Shown: positions 26,512 through 39,800 of the stretch, one piece after another | How the letters are laid out: each line of letters starts with the position of its first letter | How positions within the stretch are numbered: the stretch's first letter is position 1 | Assembly (NCBI RefSeq): GCF_947331445.1 | Contig: NZ_CAMZOG010000029.1 | Location: 1-48,108 of the forward strand | Length of the DNA: 48,108 nt | Source: Parendozoicomonas sp. Alg238-R29 | GTDB lineage: Bacteria > Pseudomonadota > Gammaproteobacteria > Pseudomonadales > Endozoicomonadaceae | Direction of reading: 5' to 3' | Position numbers and translations under genes: made by a program | Notes under the pieces: model-generated | What the model saw: the letters and a program-made list of their open reading frames with translations, nothing else | Databases searched by the model: none | Told to the model about the DNA's origin: nothing

Positions 26512-29148
26512 TTATTTCTTTTTACGCTTATCTCTGATGTCCCACTTTCCATCAACGTAAAAGGCTTGCCAGCCACTGGCCTTACCTTCTACTTCAGTCA
26601 TAACATACTGCTGCTTGGTTTTACGACTATAACGCACCATTGCTGGATTCCCATCAGGATCTGAAACAGGCGCAGACATCAGGAAGTGATATTTCTTATC
26701 AATAGCATCTTTATGGGGCAGAAGCTCCTTTACCAATGGCGCACGAGTTTCCCGGTTCTTCGGAAATTTGCTGGCAGCCAGAAACAGTCCGGAAGCCCCA
26801 TCACGAAGGATATAATGATCCTCAACCTTCACACACTGAAGCTCAGGCATTGGCACCGGATCCATCTTCGGCGGTGCCGCTTCGCCACTCTTGAGCAACT
26901 TGCGGGTATTCTTGCACTCTTCAGCAGTACAACCAAAGTACTTACCAAAGCGGCCAGACTTCAACTGCATATCCGCACCGCACTTGTCACATTCAATGAC
27001 CGGACCTTCATAGCCCTTAATCTTGAACTGACCTTTTTCGATCTCATATCCAGAACAATCGGGATTGTTACCACAGATATGAATCTTTCTCTGTTCGTCC
27101 AGAAGGTAACTTTCCATAGCTGTTGAACAGATCGGGCAACGGTGCATGGCCCGCAACGCATTCACTTCTGCGTTTTCATCATCCGCGTGAATGGCCTCAT
27201 CACCATGAACAAGGTTCATGGTTTTCTTGCAACGCTCTTTTGGCGGCAGAGAATAACCGGAACAACCCAGGAAAACCCCAGTACTAGCAGTACGGATCTG
27301 CATTGGACGAGCGCAATCTGTACATTCAATATCTGTCATCACAGGCTCATTGGCCCGCATGCCACCTTCTTTCTGCTCAGCCTGTTCCAACTTGCTTCTG
27401 AAATCCTTATAAAAACCATTTAGCAGGTTTTTCCAATCAGATTCCCCGTTCGCCACATGATCAAGATCCTCCTCCATATTGGCAGTAAAGTTGTAATCCA
27501 GCAGGTCATGGAAGTTTTCCACCAGCCGATCGGTGACAATATCCCCCATCTTTTCCGCATAGAAGCGACGGTTTTTCAGGGTGACGTAACCACGATCCTG
27601 GATAGTGGAGATGATGGAAGCATAAGTTGATGGACGACCAATTCCTTTCTTTTCCAGCTCGCGTACAAGGGCGGCTTCGGAAAAACGGGCAGGAGGCTTG
27701 GTAAATAGTTGACGGGGGTCGAGTTTCTGAAGATCGAGAATATCGCCCTCTTTCATCTCTGGCAAAATTACATCTTCTACCTTTCCGGAAACAGGGGGCA
27801 ACACCTTGGTAAAACCATCAAACTTTAAGGTGCGACCACGAATTTTCAACTCAAAGTCACCAGCGTTCACAATAACACTGGTACTCAGGTAGCGAGCTGG
27901 GGGCATCTGACAAGCGACAAACTGGCGCCAAATCAACTCATACAGTCGCTCAGCATCACGTTCAAGACCTTTTACCTTTTTTGGCTCCGCCGCCACATTA
28001 GAAGGACGAATGGCCTCGTGAGCTTCCTGCGCTCCATCCTTGCTGGAATAAACCAGTGGATTGTCTGGCAGATAATCTTTCCCAAAATGGTCATCAATAT
28101 AATCACGCACAACACCAACAGCTTCTGAGCTGAGATTGGTGGAGTCGGTACGCATGTAAGTAATGTGGCCGCCTTCATAGAGACGCTGAGCCAAGGTCAT
28201 GGTTTTCTTAACCGAAAAACCCAAGCGGGTACTGGCAGCCTGCTGCAGGGTTGAAGTAATAAAAGGTGCAGGAGCCTTTGTTGTTGTTGGGCGGTCATCA
28301 CGACTGGCAACATTAAAACTGGCAGATTTGAGCGCGGCGACTGCAGCGTTAGTTTGTTCTTCATTGCCAGGACGGAATTTCTCGCCCTTTTGCTTTTCAA
28401 CCTGAAAACGCACTTTGCTGCCGCCAGTAGCATTCAGGTCTGCATAAACTTCCCAGAACTCTTCAGGAATGAACTTACGAATTTCCCGCTCACGCTCAAC
28501 AATCAAACGTACCGCAACGGATTGTACACGCCCTGCAGATAATCCCCGGGCAATCTTTGCCCAGAGCAGTGGCGAAACCATATAACCCACAACCCGATCC
28601 AGAAAACGGCGAGCCTGCTGAGCATTCACACGATCAACATTCAGCTCACCAGGTTCTTTAAAAGCCTCTGTGATCGCGGCTTTGGTAATTTCGTTAAAGG
28701 TTACCCGACGATAAGCGGCAACACCTTCGCCAATAGTTTGCTGCAGATGCCAAGCTATAGCCTCCCCCTCACGATCCAAATCCGTTGCGAGATAAACAGT
28801 GTCGGCATTGGCTGCCAAGCGACGAAGCTCATCAACAACTTTTTCTTTCCCTGGAAGGATTTCGTACTTCGCCTTCCAGTCACGCTCGGGATCAACCCCC
28901 ATACGCTCAATAAGTTGCTGGCGAGCTTTCTCTCTTTTGCGAATTTCTTTTTGTTCCGGGGAGAGTTTACGAGTCTCAGCCGCAGCCTTAGCCCTGGCTT
29001 TGGCATCAACGGGCTTGCGCTGGCCACCACTGACCGGGAGATCACGGATATGCCCAACACTGGACTTCACCACAAAATCCTTGCCCAGATATTTATTGAT
29101 GGTTTTCGCCTTGGCAGGCGACTCCACAATAACCAGAGATTTACCCAT
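26512..29148 (-). CDS. topA: DNA topoisomerase I
   Basis: A type IA topoisomerase that relaxes negative supercoils; 878 aa against 865 in E. coli. The TOPRIM domain opens [17 protein letters not shown], and the acidic triad is D123-L-D125-R-E127. The active-site tyrosine is Y331 in [13 protein letters not shown]-type context ([12 protein letters not shown]). Three C-terminal zinc-ribbon segments are visible: CTDCARPM with a distal C-x-n-C pair, CPICSTAM, and [22 protein letters not shown] Lys/Arg-rich tail (DKRKKK) ends the protein. A roughly 40-residue charged insertion around residues 42-80 ([19 protein letters not shown]) is as in Pseudomonas TopA. Start: ATG at 29148. Confidence 0.98.
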   Translation of the reverse strand: MGKSLVIVESPAKAKTINKYLGKDFVVKSSVGHIRDLPVSGGQRKPVDAKARAKAAAETRKLSPEQKEIRKREKARQQLIERMGVDPERDWKAKYEILPGKEKVVDELRRLAANADTVYLATDLDREGEAIAWHLQQTIGEGVAAYRRVTFNEITKAAITEAFKEPGELNVDRVNAQQARRFLDRVVGYMVSPLLWAKIARGLSAGRVQSVAVRLIVEREREIRKFIPEEFWEVYADLNATGGSKVRFQVEKQKGEKFRPGNEEQTNAAVAALKSASFNVASRDDRPTTTKAPAPFITSTLQQAASTRLGFSVKKTMTLAQRLYEGGHITYMRTDSTNLSSEAVGVVRDYIDDHFGKDYLPDNPLVYSSKDGAQEAHEAIRPSNVAAEPKKVKGLERDAERLYELIWRQFVACQMPPARYLSTSVIVNAGDFELKIRGRTLKFDGFTKVLPPVSGKVEDVILPEMKEGDILDLQKLDPRQLFTKPPARFSEAALVRELEKKGIGRPSTYASIISTIQDRGYVTLKNRRFYAEKMGDIVTDRLVENFHDLLDYNFTANMEEDLDHVANGESDWKNLLNGFYKDFRSKLEQAEQKEGGMRANEPVMTDIECTDCARPMQIRTASTGVFLGCSGYSLPPKERCKKTMNLVHGDEAIHADDENAEVNALRAMHRCPICSTAMESYLLDEQRKIHICGNNPDCSGYEIEKGQFKIKGYEGPVIECDKCGADMQLKSGRFGKYFGCTAEECKNTRKLLKSGEAAPPKMDPVPMPELQCVKVEDHYILRDGASGLFLAASKFPKNRETRAPLVKELLPHKDAIDKKYHFLMSAPVSDPDGNPAMVRYSRKTKQQYVMTEVEGKASGWQAFYVDGKWDIRDKRKKK

Positions 29149-29430
29149 AAACGATCAACTCACATCCTGTATTGTCACCCGTTCGGGCAAATGTCCGAGA
29201 GGGAGAATCAAAAAATTTGCACAACTATATATTTTTTACCGTGCCTGTGGTCAAGGTTCTTTTGCAAGAAACCTCCAAAAATAATGTATAGCCTACTCTT
29301 CGCACATCTATAAATTCACATTTGCATCCACCAAATACGGAAGATTACAAGAAGATTTTCTTATAGATTACACAGCTCTTTTCAAATCAGACAAGGTTTG
29401 AATAGTATTTTTATTTTCTTCCGCCAGCTG

Positions 29431-29814
29431 CTAGCGATTTAAAAAATACTCTCTGGCATCCCCACCATTCACGGATTCAAAAAGGCGACTCTTAAGTTCT
29501 TGCCTGTAGGGCTCAGTCTGGAAGCTCTCCCCCAGAAGCTCACCTATCGCGTCTTCATCAAAAAACAGATTACTAGCTTCTAAATTAAAGTTAACCACAT
29601 CACCATCACAACTTTCATATCTCTCCCCACAAAGATGGTTAAACCTGCCCCTGACATGACCTACCCTTTCCCCTGTCTCTAATGTCTCAACAAAGAGTGG
29701 TAAGCTAGCAAGTCGTGCGTCATTGTATTTTTCTTTTAACTCCACGGTGATCTTCGCCCTCACTCCCTCCATGTCTTCACGCCCAAGACTGCTTTTCCAC
29801 ACCTGCAAGAACAC
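29431..29814 (-). CDS. Small hypothetical protein, unknown
   Basis: A 127-aa frame from a GTG at 29814, or about 113 aa from the ATG at 29772 (MEGVRAKITVELKEKY), which I cannot decide between because neither has a strong ribosome site. No family is recognised. The sequence is soluble and acidic, with two Cys (NHLCGERYESCDGD) and a helical C-terminus. It lies alone between topA and fadA on the same strand as both, with about 280 bp upstream of topA and 150 bp to fadA. Confidence 0.5.
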   Translation of the reverse strand: MFLQVWKSSLGREDMEGVRAKITVELKEKYNDARLASLPLFVETLETGERVGHVRGRFNHLCGERYESCDGDVVNFNLEASNLFFDEDAIGELLGESFQTEPYRQELKSRLFESVNGGDAREYFLNR

Positions 29815-29900
29815 TCATACCCCTGTTTCCCTGACCAACCCCTGACACTCACAGTTAAGAAGGCAATCAGTTTCTTGGCAAAGAAAACAGGCAGACACAC

Positions 29901-29927
29901 AAAAGCCCACTGCCGAAGCAGCGGGCT
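29901..29927 (-). terminator. fadBA operon terminator
   Basis: Arms AGCCCACTGC (29904-29913) and GCAGCGGGCT (29918-29927) with a CGAA loop pair with one mismatch. Minus-strand T residues follow (plus-strand aaaa at 29901-29904). It lies about 40 bp after the fadA stop codon. Confidence 0.75.
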
Positions 29928-29967
29928 AATTTTAATAGAGAAGAATAAGAGGGTTAAACCCGCTTAA

Positions 29968-33317
<3,350 letters not shown>

Positions 33318-33444
33318 AGAACAACCTCTACTCGGTTGATTTATATGGCTTTTTCAAAACCACAAATTCTAAATATTTCATTCTGGGGAACTGTGGGGGG
33401 AACTTTGCGTTTTCATCCCACGTCCCGATGTTGCGGGGAGAATT

Positions 33445-33458
33445 AAAACGCTTGTTTG
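33445..33458. promoter_or_regulatory. Probable PsrA operator upstream of fadBA
   Basis: AAAACGCTTGTTTG has the AAAAC-N4-GTTTG arrangement expected for PsrA and matches the site before psrA (AAAAC-N4-GTTTT). It is 128 bp from the fadB start codon, a plausible operator position. Confidence 0.6.
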
Positions 33459-33526
33459 AACCTAGTGCAAGTATAAATGCTTATTGAGGTGTTTTGACTA
33501 CGGATTAGGCGGGTAGCCCAGCAGGT

Positions 33527-33679
33527 TTAGCGCTGGGCATTCTTGATGGTGAATGCTTTACCTCCCCCTCTCCTGCCTGGCATCATATCCGGCAAGATCG
33601 GCTCAAGTTGTTCGATCACTCTTTGCAGCTCCTTTCTGTCCTCACGTGACTTTGCACAACATCCAGACCAGGCCTCCAC
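33527..33679 (-). pseudogene. Small open frame, possibly the remnant of a displaced gene
   Basis: From a GTG at 33679 the frame gives about 50 residues, and it remains open, without a good start, back to about 33743. It has a protein-like sequence: KELQRVIEQLEPILPDMMPG then RRGGGKAFTIKNAQR and a stop. No family is recognised. It could be the C-terminal remnant of a gene lost by rearrangement, or chance. Nothing else accounts for this stretch. Confidence 0.3.
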
Positions 33680-33823
33680 GCTCTGAATTCCCAGCAGCCC
33701 TTTGAAGAATCTAACGAACCAGACAGAGTGACTAACCGTTCAGGGACGCCCTGAAAACCCATGAAAAAATAAAGGTTCTGATGTTATAGCCTGCTGCGAC
33801 TTTATCACGACCTTCCGTGGATT

Positions 33824-33844
33824 CAGCACTCAGCACTCAGCACT
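33824..33844 (+). repeat. Triple 7-bp tandem repeat before the giant gene
   Basis: CAGCACT occurs three times in immediate succession and ends directly before the GGAG ribosome site of the gene starting at 33858. Copy-number change would alter leader length upstream of the ribosome site. Confidence 0.7.
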
Positions 33845-33857
33845 GGAGTTATCAATC

Positions 33858-36800
33858 ATGGACAGAAGAGATATAGAGCAATCTCGTCACAGTGGAAATA
33901 ATCAAGCCATCCTATTTTCAGAGCCCCCCGGGCCAGTAGAATGCAGTCCTGATACAAGGCGTCTACCTACAAGAAAAAGACCTATCGAACAGCCCGGTAT
34001 TAGGCAAAAGCGCATATGCGAGATATCTGTTGCTTCCCAAATGGAAGTAGACCCAGTAACGCCTCCCTCGCCGGAACCCCTCATCCCCAAGTGGGAAAAG
34101 CTAATCAGTGATACGTTTTATATTGAGACCGACCAAGACTATCAAAATCTTCTGAACCTCTGTGCCAATAAGCACCCCGAAGCTCCCGTGTTCCTGATTC
34201 GACACCCCAATGACTTTGATGACCACAAACTGCTGCGGCAGGTCATCCTTCCTGAAAGCGATGAAGGTGGAGAGCAGCAGGAGCAGGAAGGGCTCATTTA
34301 CAGTGAGAAGGAACTTGTTCTGCTCATTGATACCCGTCAAATGGGAGCTGGGAATCTTGCAGAGCTTAATGAACTGTTTGATCAGGTTCCGACCTTCCAG
34401 GGACGAGCACTTGGAAAAAAGTGCAAGTGCGTCGTCATGGTTAATAAAGATATGCATATCGAGCTGGGAGGCAGTAGCACCGGTAAAGCCAGAGGGGACT
34501 TTTGGAGGCGGCAGTGCAAGTCGACCCATTCCTGGACTCTGGACGGGATGGACACTCAAGCGCCCCTGAAAGACATCCCGGTTCTGGAAACCACGCAGCA
34601 GATAACCCAAAACGACTGGATTATTGATTTTCAATTCTGCCCCGACTGGAGAGCTCTTCTTTTTGGTAAAGCACTTATTAATGCAGGTGGCAAGGCAATC
34701 TACCAGCCTGGAGTCCTTCATGGAGTGGAAAATCAAGAGACTCAACGGAAAGTTGTTCTCAAGAATGCACCCTGGGGAAATCCTGATTTTGAACTGGCCA
34801 TTATGGAACTGCGCCATAAAGGTTACTTCGTGGCCAACGGAAGACAGATATCAACCGGATCACTCAATCTTCATCAACTGGATGACAAAAACCGGACAAC
34901 AAGCCAGCCCCACACATTCTTTCAATGGGGTGAACCGGCTGATGCCTCGATGTTTATCATCAATGAAGACAATTTTGAGGAGTGTCTGGCCACCGCAGCT
35001 GTGATTAATAACAGGGGCATTATTTATGACACACTCGCCGATATCCTTCAGAATCATTCTGGGCTGCGGGTGTCGTCAAAGTTATCGGAAGAGCAGTGGC
35101 ATCGCCTTGAACAAAGGATCGGAAAACTGCAACAGAAAAGGCGACTGTCTGGCCCGGTAAAAGTCTGTACAGACGCGCCAGCTGAACAGCCTCTTTCTAT
35201 CAGGGACCAGCCCCATGAGCAGATGCACGAGCAGATGCTTAAGCAGGTTGCAGTTTACAGGGTGGACTTTCCACACCATGAGACAGAGCAACTCTGCCAC
35301 AATATTATGCAGAAACAAAAGCAAGAGCCATTCCTGCTGACGATTACACCCGATCTTTCACTCCATGACATTGTCGGTGATATCAACATTGCGTCTATTC
35401 GTCGACGAACATTTGAGACAAAAGCCTCAGGATTCTATCAGGCTCTCCAGTGTGGACAGCCCATCATTATTAATAACCTGACCTGTAATCAAAAGCTTCA
35501 AAACCAGCTGGAAGGACTTTTGCAACGCCCCTGCTGCCTGATTATCAACGGCAAACGTTACAGTTTTCCAAAAGCCCAAATTTATGTCATCAGAGCAAAT
35601 AGCAGAGCTTTCCAATCCCCAGTGTGGACCAGGCTTCCAACATCCAACCGTGTTATTTCCCAGTGGAGCGAGACACTGCTGGACCAATACGGGCTTGATA
35701 AAACGGTTAACAGCAAGCAGTGTCTGCAGTTAAACACGTTTCTTGAATGCTTCCATACCGTGTCATCCAGCTCAAGACGGCTCTGGCCCTTCCCTCATCC
35801 ACAATACTGTCCGGCTGTGCTGAAGAAAGTCCTGAAATATGCTCTCCATGAGCAAGAACTCTGGCAGTTGGATACTCTGACGCAGGAGTGTTGGCGTCAA
35901 GCTATCAAGGTTGCCATCATCAACGAGTATCAAGGCCATGATGAGGTATACGCATTTCTACAGCAGATGCTTGATCTGCATTTTCCACCAGACCCATCCT
36001 CAGGATTTCCCGAACCATCAACACCCTGGGTTGACCAAACCTGTCTGAAAGCCTTTCTTCAACAACACAACTATGAGATTGATCTGGACATCCTGAAAAG
36101 CCACTTCTGGCAACTCTCCAGAGCTGTCAACCAGTGGCCAGCACCGGCTACATACCCAAACAAAGATTTCACCAGGACACACCTGTATATACCCATTGCC
36201 CGGGCGTTGGTGGCCTGTTGCCCGGAGGTATCCCGGAAGCTGTTAAGCCAACGTTTACGACTGTCCAATCTGCATAAAAGTTTGCCACCGGACTTTGATC
36301 GCGCCCAGTGTGCGCAATCCATTCAATACAGGAAAACCCAACGATACAACGCCACACAACAGCCCGAAGCGATGGAGGATGATAACTCTAACTCAGGTCT
36401 TCATTCCCTGGTTGACGACCTGCAGCGCACCTCAATCAGCAATCCTGCTCTCTGGGAAAAGGTGCGCGAACGGGAACTGATGCAGGCACTGGATGTCAAC
36501 AATATTGTTGTCCTCAAAGGTGAGGCAGGCTCAGGGAAATCTTATACGGCCAATGTCGTTGCCTCAAAATTGGCAGGCAATACGACCCCTGTCATTATTA
36601 ACCCAGGCCCTCAGTCGAACCAGTCGACCCTGCTGCGCAGCCAGAAGGCTGTGCATGTCGCCACGTTGAATGAGCGTTCTGTGCAGGCGTTGAATGAGAG
36701 CTATGGTAATGATGTTGTCCAGGCTCTGTATCAGCTGATTCATGATGAGTGTGACAGCGAAAACACCATGGATGAGGATGAATACCTCACCATTGAGCTC

Positions 36801-39800
36801 ACCCCCGCATGCAAGAGCAGGATAAAAAAACGCTTTCCTCTCAATGGTGAGGAAATCATCTCCCTGTTGAAAAAATACAGTGATATAAAAACCGTGACTG
36901 TTGAAGGCCCTATTCTGCAATGGGCCAGACAATCAGTAGCAAAAGGTGAAAGCTGTATTCTGATTATTGATGAAGCCAATCTTGCACCTCCTGAGCTATG
37001 GGCTATTTTTCAGGGGCTCGCCAGCACTCCCCCTTATATCACCTATAAAGGGGAACGTGTTGTGATCACCAGACAGCATAAAGTCATCATGACCGGGAAC
37101 ACAGAAAAAGCACCGGGCAGATCACTTCCAGCCTCTCTGCGCCACCAGGCCGTGACACTGTTTTATCAACCTCTACCTCGACACGTTCTCCAACACAGTG
37201 TTTTGGGAAAGAGTCTGACTCCTCTGTTTGAGCAATCCTCCCATCCTGGTGGGCAGAAAGAGAGGGCTATTGAACAGATTCTGCTGCTATGGGAGCAGTA
37301 TCAGGTATTACTTCCAGATCATGAACTGACAGCAAGGGATCTCCATGAGATCTGTGACTTGCTGACTCTGTGGCTGCAAAACGGAAAGACATGCGTTTCA
37401 GATCAGGTTTTAAGCGAGCTGATCTGGAAGGCTTGCCATGAAACCCTGGCTGGAGGACTGCCCCCTGACAGACAAAAACTGGATAGCCTGTACATCTGGT
37501 ATCAAATCCATGGTGGTATCTGCGCAGCAGATGCAGCCCCAAATATTGAGCAACAGGTTTATCAACTGACTGAGCAGGAGTTTGATCAGTTTTACCGGTC
37601 GCTCCCGTTCAGCTCAACCTTTACCTTCGAGGGGGAAGCAACTCGGGCTCTGGCCAAAAAATACTGGCAGGTGATGAAAAAAAACCTGTCAGAGGTACGA
37701 AAAAACCAATTGATGCCAGGAAAACACGCCTTGCTGGTTGAAGGACCGCCAGGGCGTGGGAAAGATGAGCTATGGCGGCATATCCATAATCACATGGTCA
37801 TTAAAGAGCAGAATCACCGCTCTTACATTCACATGAATGCCGGGCTGAGCCACTGGGATGATCTGAAAGAGATCGTCAGAGAAGCGGCGGAGTCTGGAAA
37901 TATTGTTGTGATCTCTGAGGTAAACAGGATCCCCAGCCAGTATCTCGAAGAATTCAATGACCTTTTAACCGGACATGCACACCCCGGATTTCTTTTGATA
38001 GGTACGATAAACCCCCATGAGTTTGCCGGACGAGAGGTGTTCTCTCCTGCTCTCTACAGCCGTTTTGTTCGACACAGAATTGGGGATTACAGCGACAGTG
38101 ATTTACTGAGAATTGCCAAAAACAGAACTCAACTGGATGAGACGCTTGCCACATCAGTGACCCGGCAACACTGCACTCTTCGAGCAATGGCGATAAAGTC
38201 CGGTTGCCTTGCTCTTCCCTGTACCAGCGATCTTGTTTCGTTATTGGAGCATCTCTCCCGGCTCGTGCACTGCACGGACGAAGATGTGCAGATTTTGTTC
38301 CAAAAACAGTATCACCCCTACCTACTGATGGCAGGCGTCGCCCAAAGCGATTTAACAAGGGCTGAAGAGATGGATACTGACGAGACTGATGATGACCCGG
38401 CGTCATCAACATGCCAGCCTGCATTGTTAAAAACACTCTACCACTGCTTCCCAAAATCCGGCCCGATTTATATGACTTACGGCCAGCCAGAATCCTATGA
38501 CAAAGCAACAGGCCAGCTACGTATCGGCTGCGGTCTCAACCCGGAGCAGGCATTCATTCGAGCCACCGCAGTTATTATTGAAGGCCTTTGGAAAGAGTCA
38601 CGAATGCCTACCGAATTTCCTCAACGGGGAGATACTCTGGCCAGGGCTGTTCTGGCCTACTGGAAGCAATCCTTTGCCCAGTCATTACTGCTCACGGCTC
38701 CCCTGACAGAAACTCAGAAACTGGCCATCATCTCACATTTTTCACCAACACTTATTGAACAGAAAACCCTGAACAGGGGAGACAACCAGCCCATCCTTCT
38801 TCAGGTAAAAAAACAACTTGCAGATATTGCTTTCAAACCCTCACTGGCTATTTATCGCGAAGTTCTTGTTATTCTGGCGACGCCGATCAAAGAGGAATGG
38901 CCAACGAGCTGCCAAACCACCACTGATATCGGCCCACTTCCTTCAGAACCCCAAAGGACAGAAAGAACCTCCCTGGCTCTGCCTTCAGGAGCCCAAAGGA
39001 GAGAACAGATATCCCTCGCTCTGCCTTCTGCAGACGATACCCGCAGCTATACAGTCACGCCTTATTATAAAGGGCTGGCGGCAGCAGATAATCGGGTAAA
39101 GATTCTTATACCGGATTTCGATAATGAGGATGAGACTCTCTTTTATAAAGTGAACCCCCTCAGTGAATGTGGTTACAGTGATGTTGAGTACACAGAACTC
39201 ACAGACACAACTCTTGTACACCCTCCCCAGGTTCAGGGGCGGAAGGCAGTCCCTCTGGGGGATAACCAGTGGCATATTTTACCGGGGCTGGCAAACCACC
39301 CTCAAACCCGAATAGTCTGCATAAGAGTGACTCCCGCATGCAGATTTGAACTTGTTCAGGATCGAAGAACTGGCCTGTTCTTGATAAAACTATGGGGTGG
39401 CGACTTACCGGGTGCCCAACAGAGAGAAGATTATCATGTCGACTTTCTGATAGAGCCGGAACCTTCCCGTTTTATCGTTGATAATGAACAGCTCTTTCTG
39501 GAAAATTCCGTGTCGCCAGCAGTCTGGGTCAATCATCACATGAACGCGCTATGTGATGAGTGGAAAAAGGAAAAAAACGAACGTTATGAATCTTTCTTAG
39601 AACTCAGCTATTGCCGCGATTATCCGCTAGAAGACAAACTTACGATTATAGAGACATTTTTGCAGTCATTCGAAACAGAGTGCGACATATGCGTCGGCAC
39701 GTGTAAAGACACAATAAAAGCGTTGTTTTTGTACAGACCATATGCCCCGCAGCAGAAAAGGTTCGCTTTCTGGCTACTCGCAACCTGGTTTGGTATTCCA

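Larger units (their letters stand above)
33318..33857. other. Intergenic region between fadB and the giant AAA+ gene
   Basis: About 540 bp between two divergent genes. It holds the probable PsrA site, a small minus-strand open frame (33527-33679), two small inverted repeats (GCCCAGC at 33516-33522 with GCTGGGC at 33532-33538, and TTCAGGG-ACG-CCCTGAA at 33740-33756) and a triple CAGCACT repeat before the giant gene. No clear sigma-70 promoter was identified for either gene. Confidence 0.5.
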
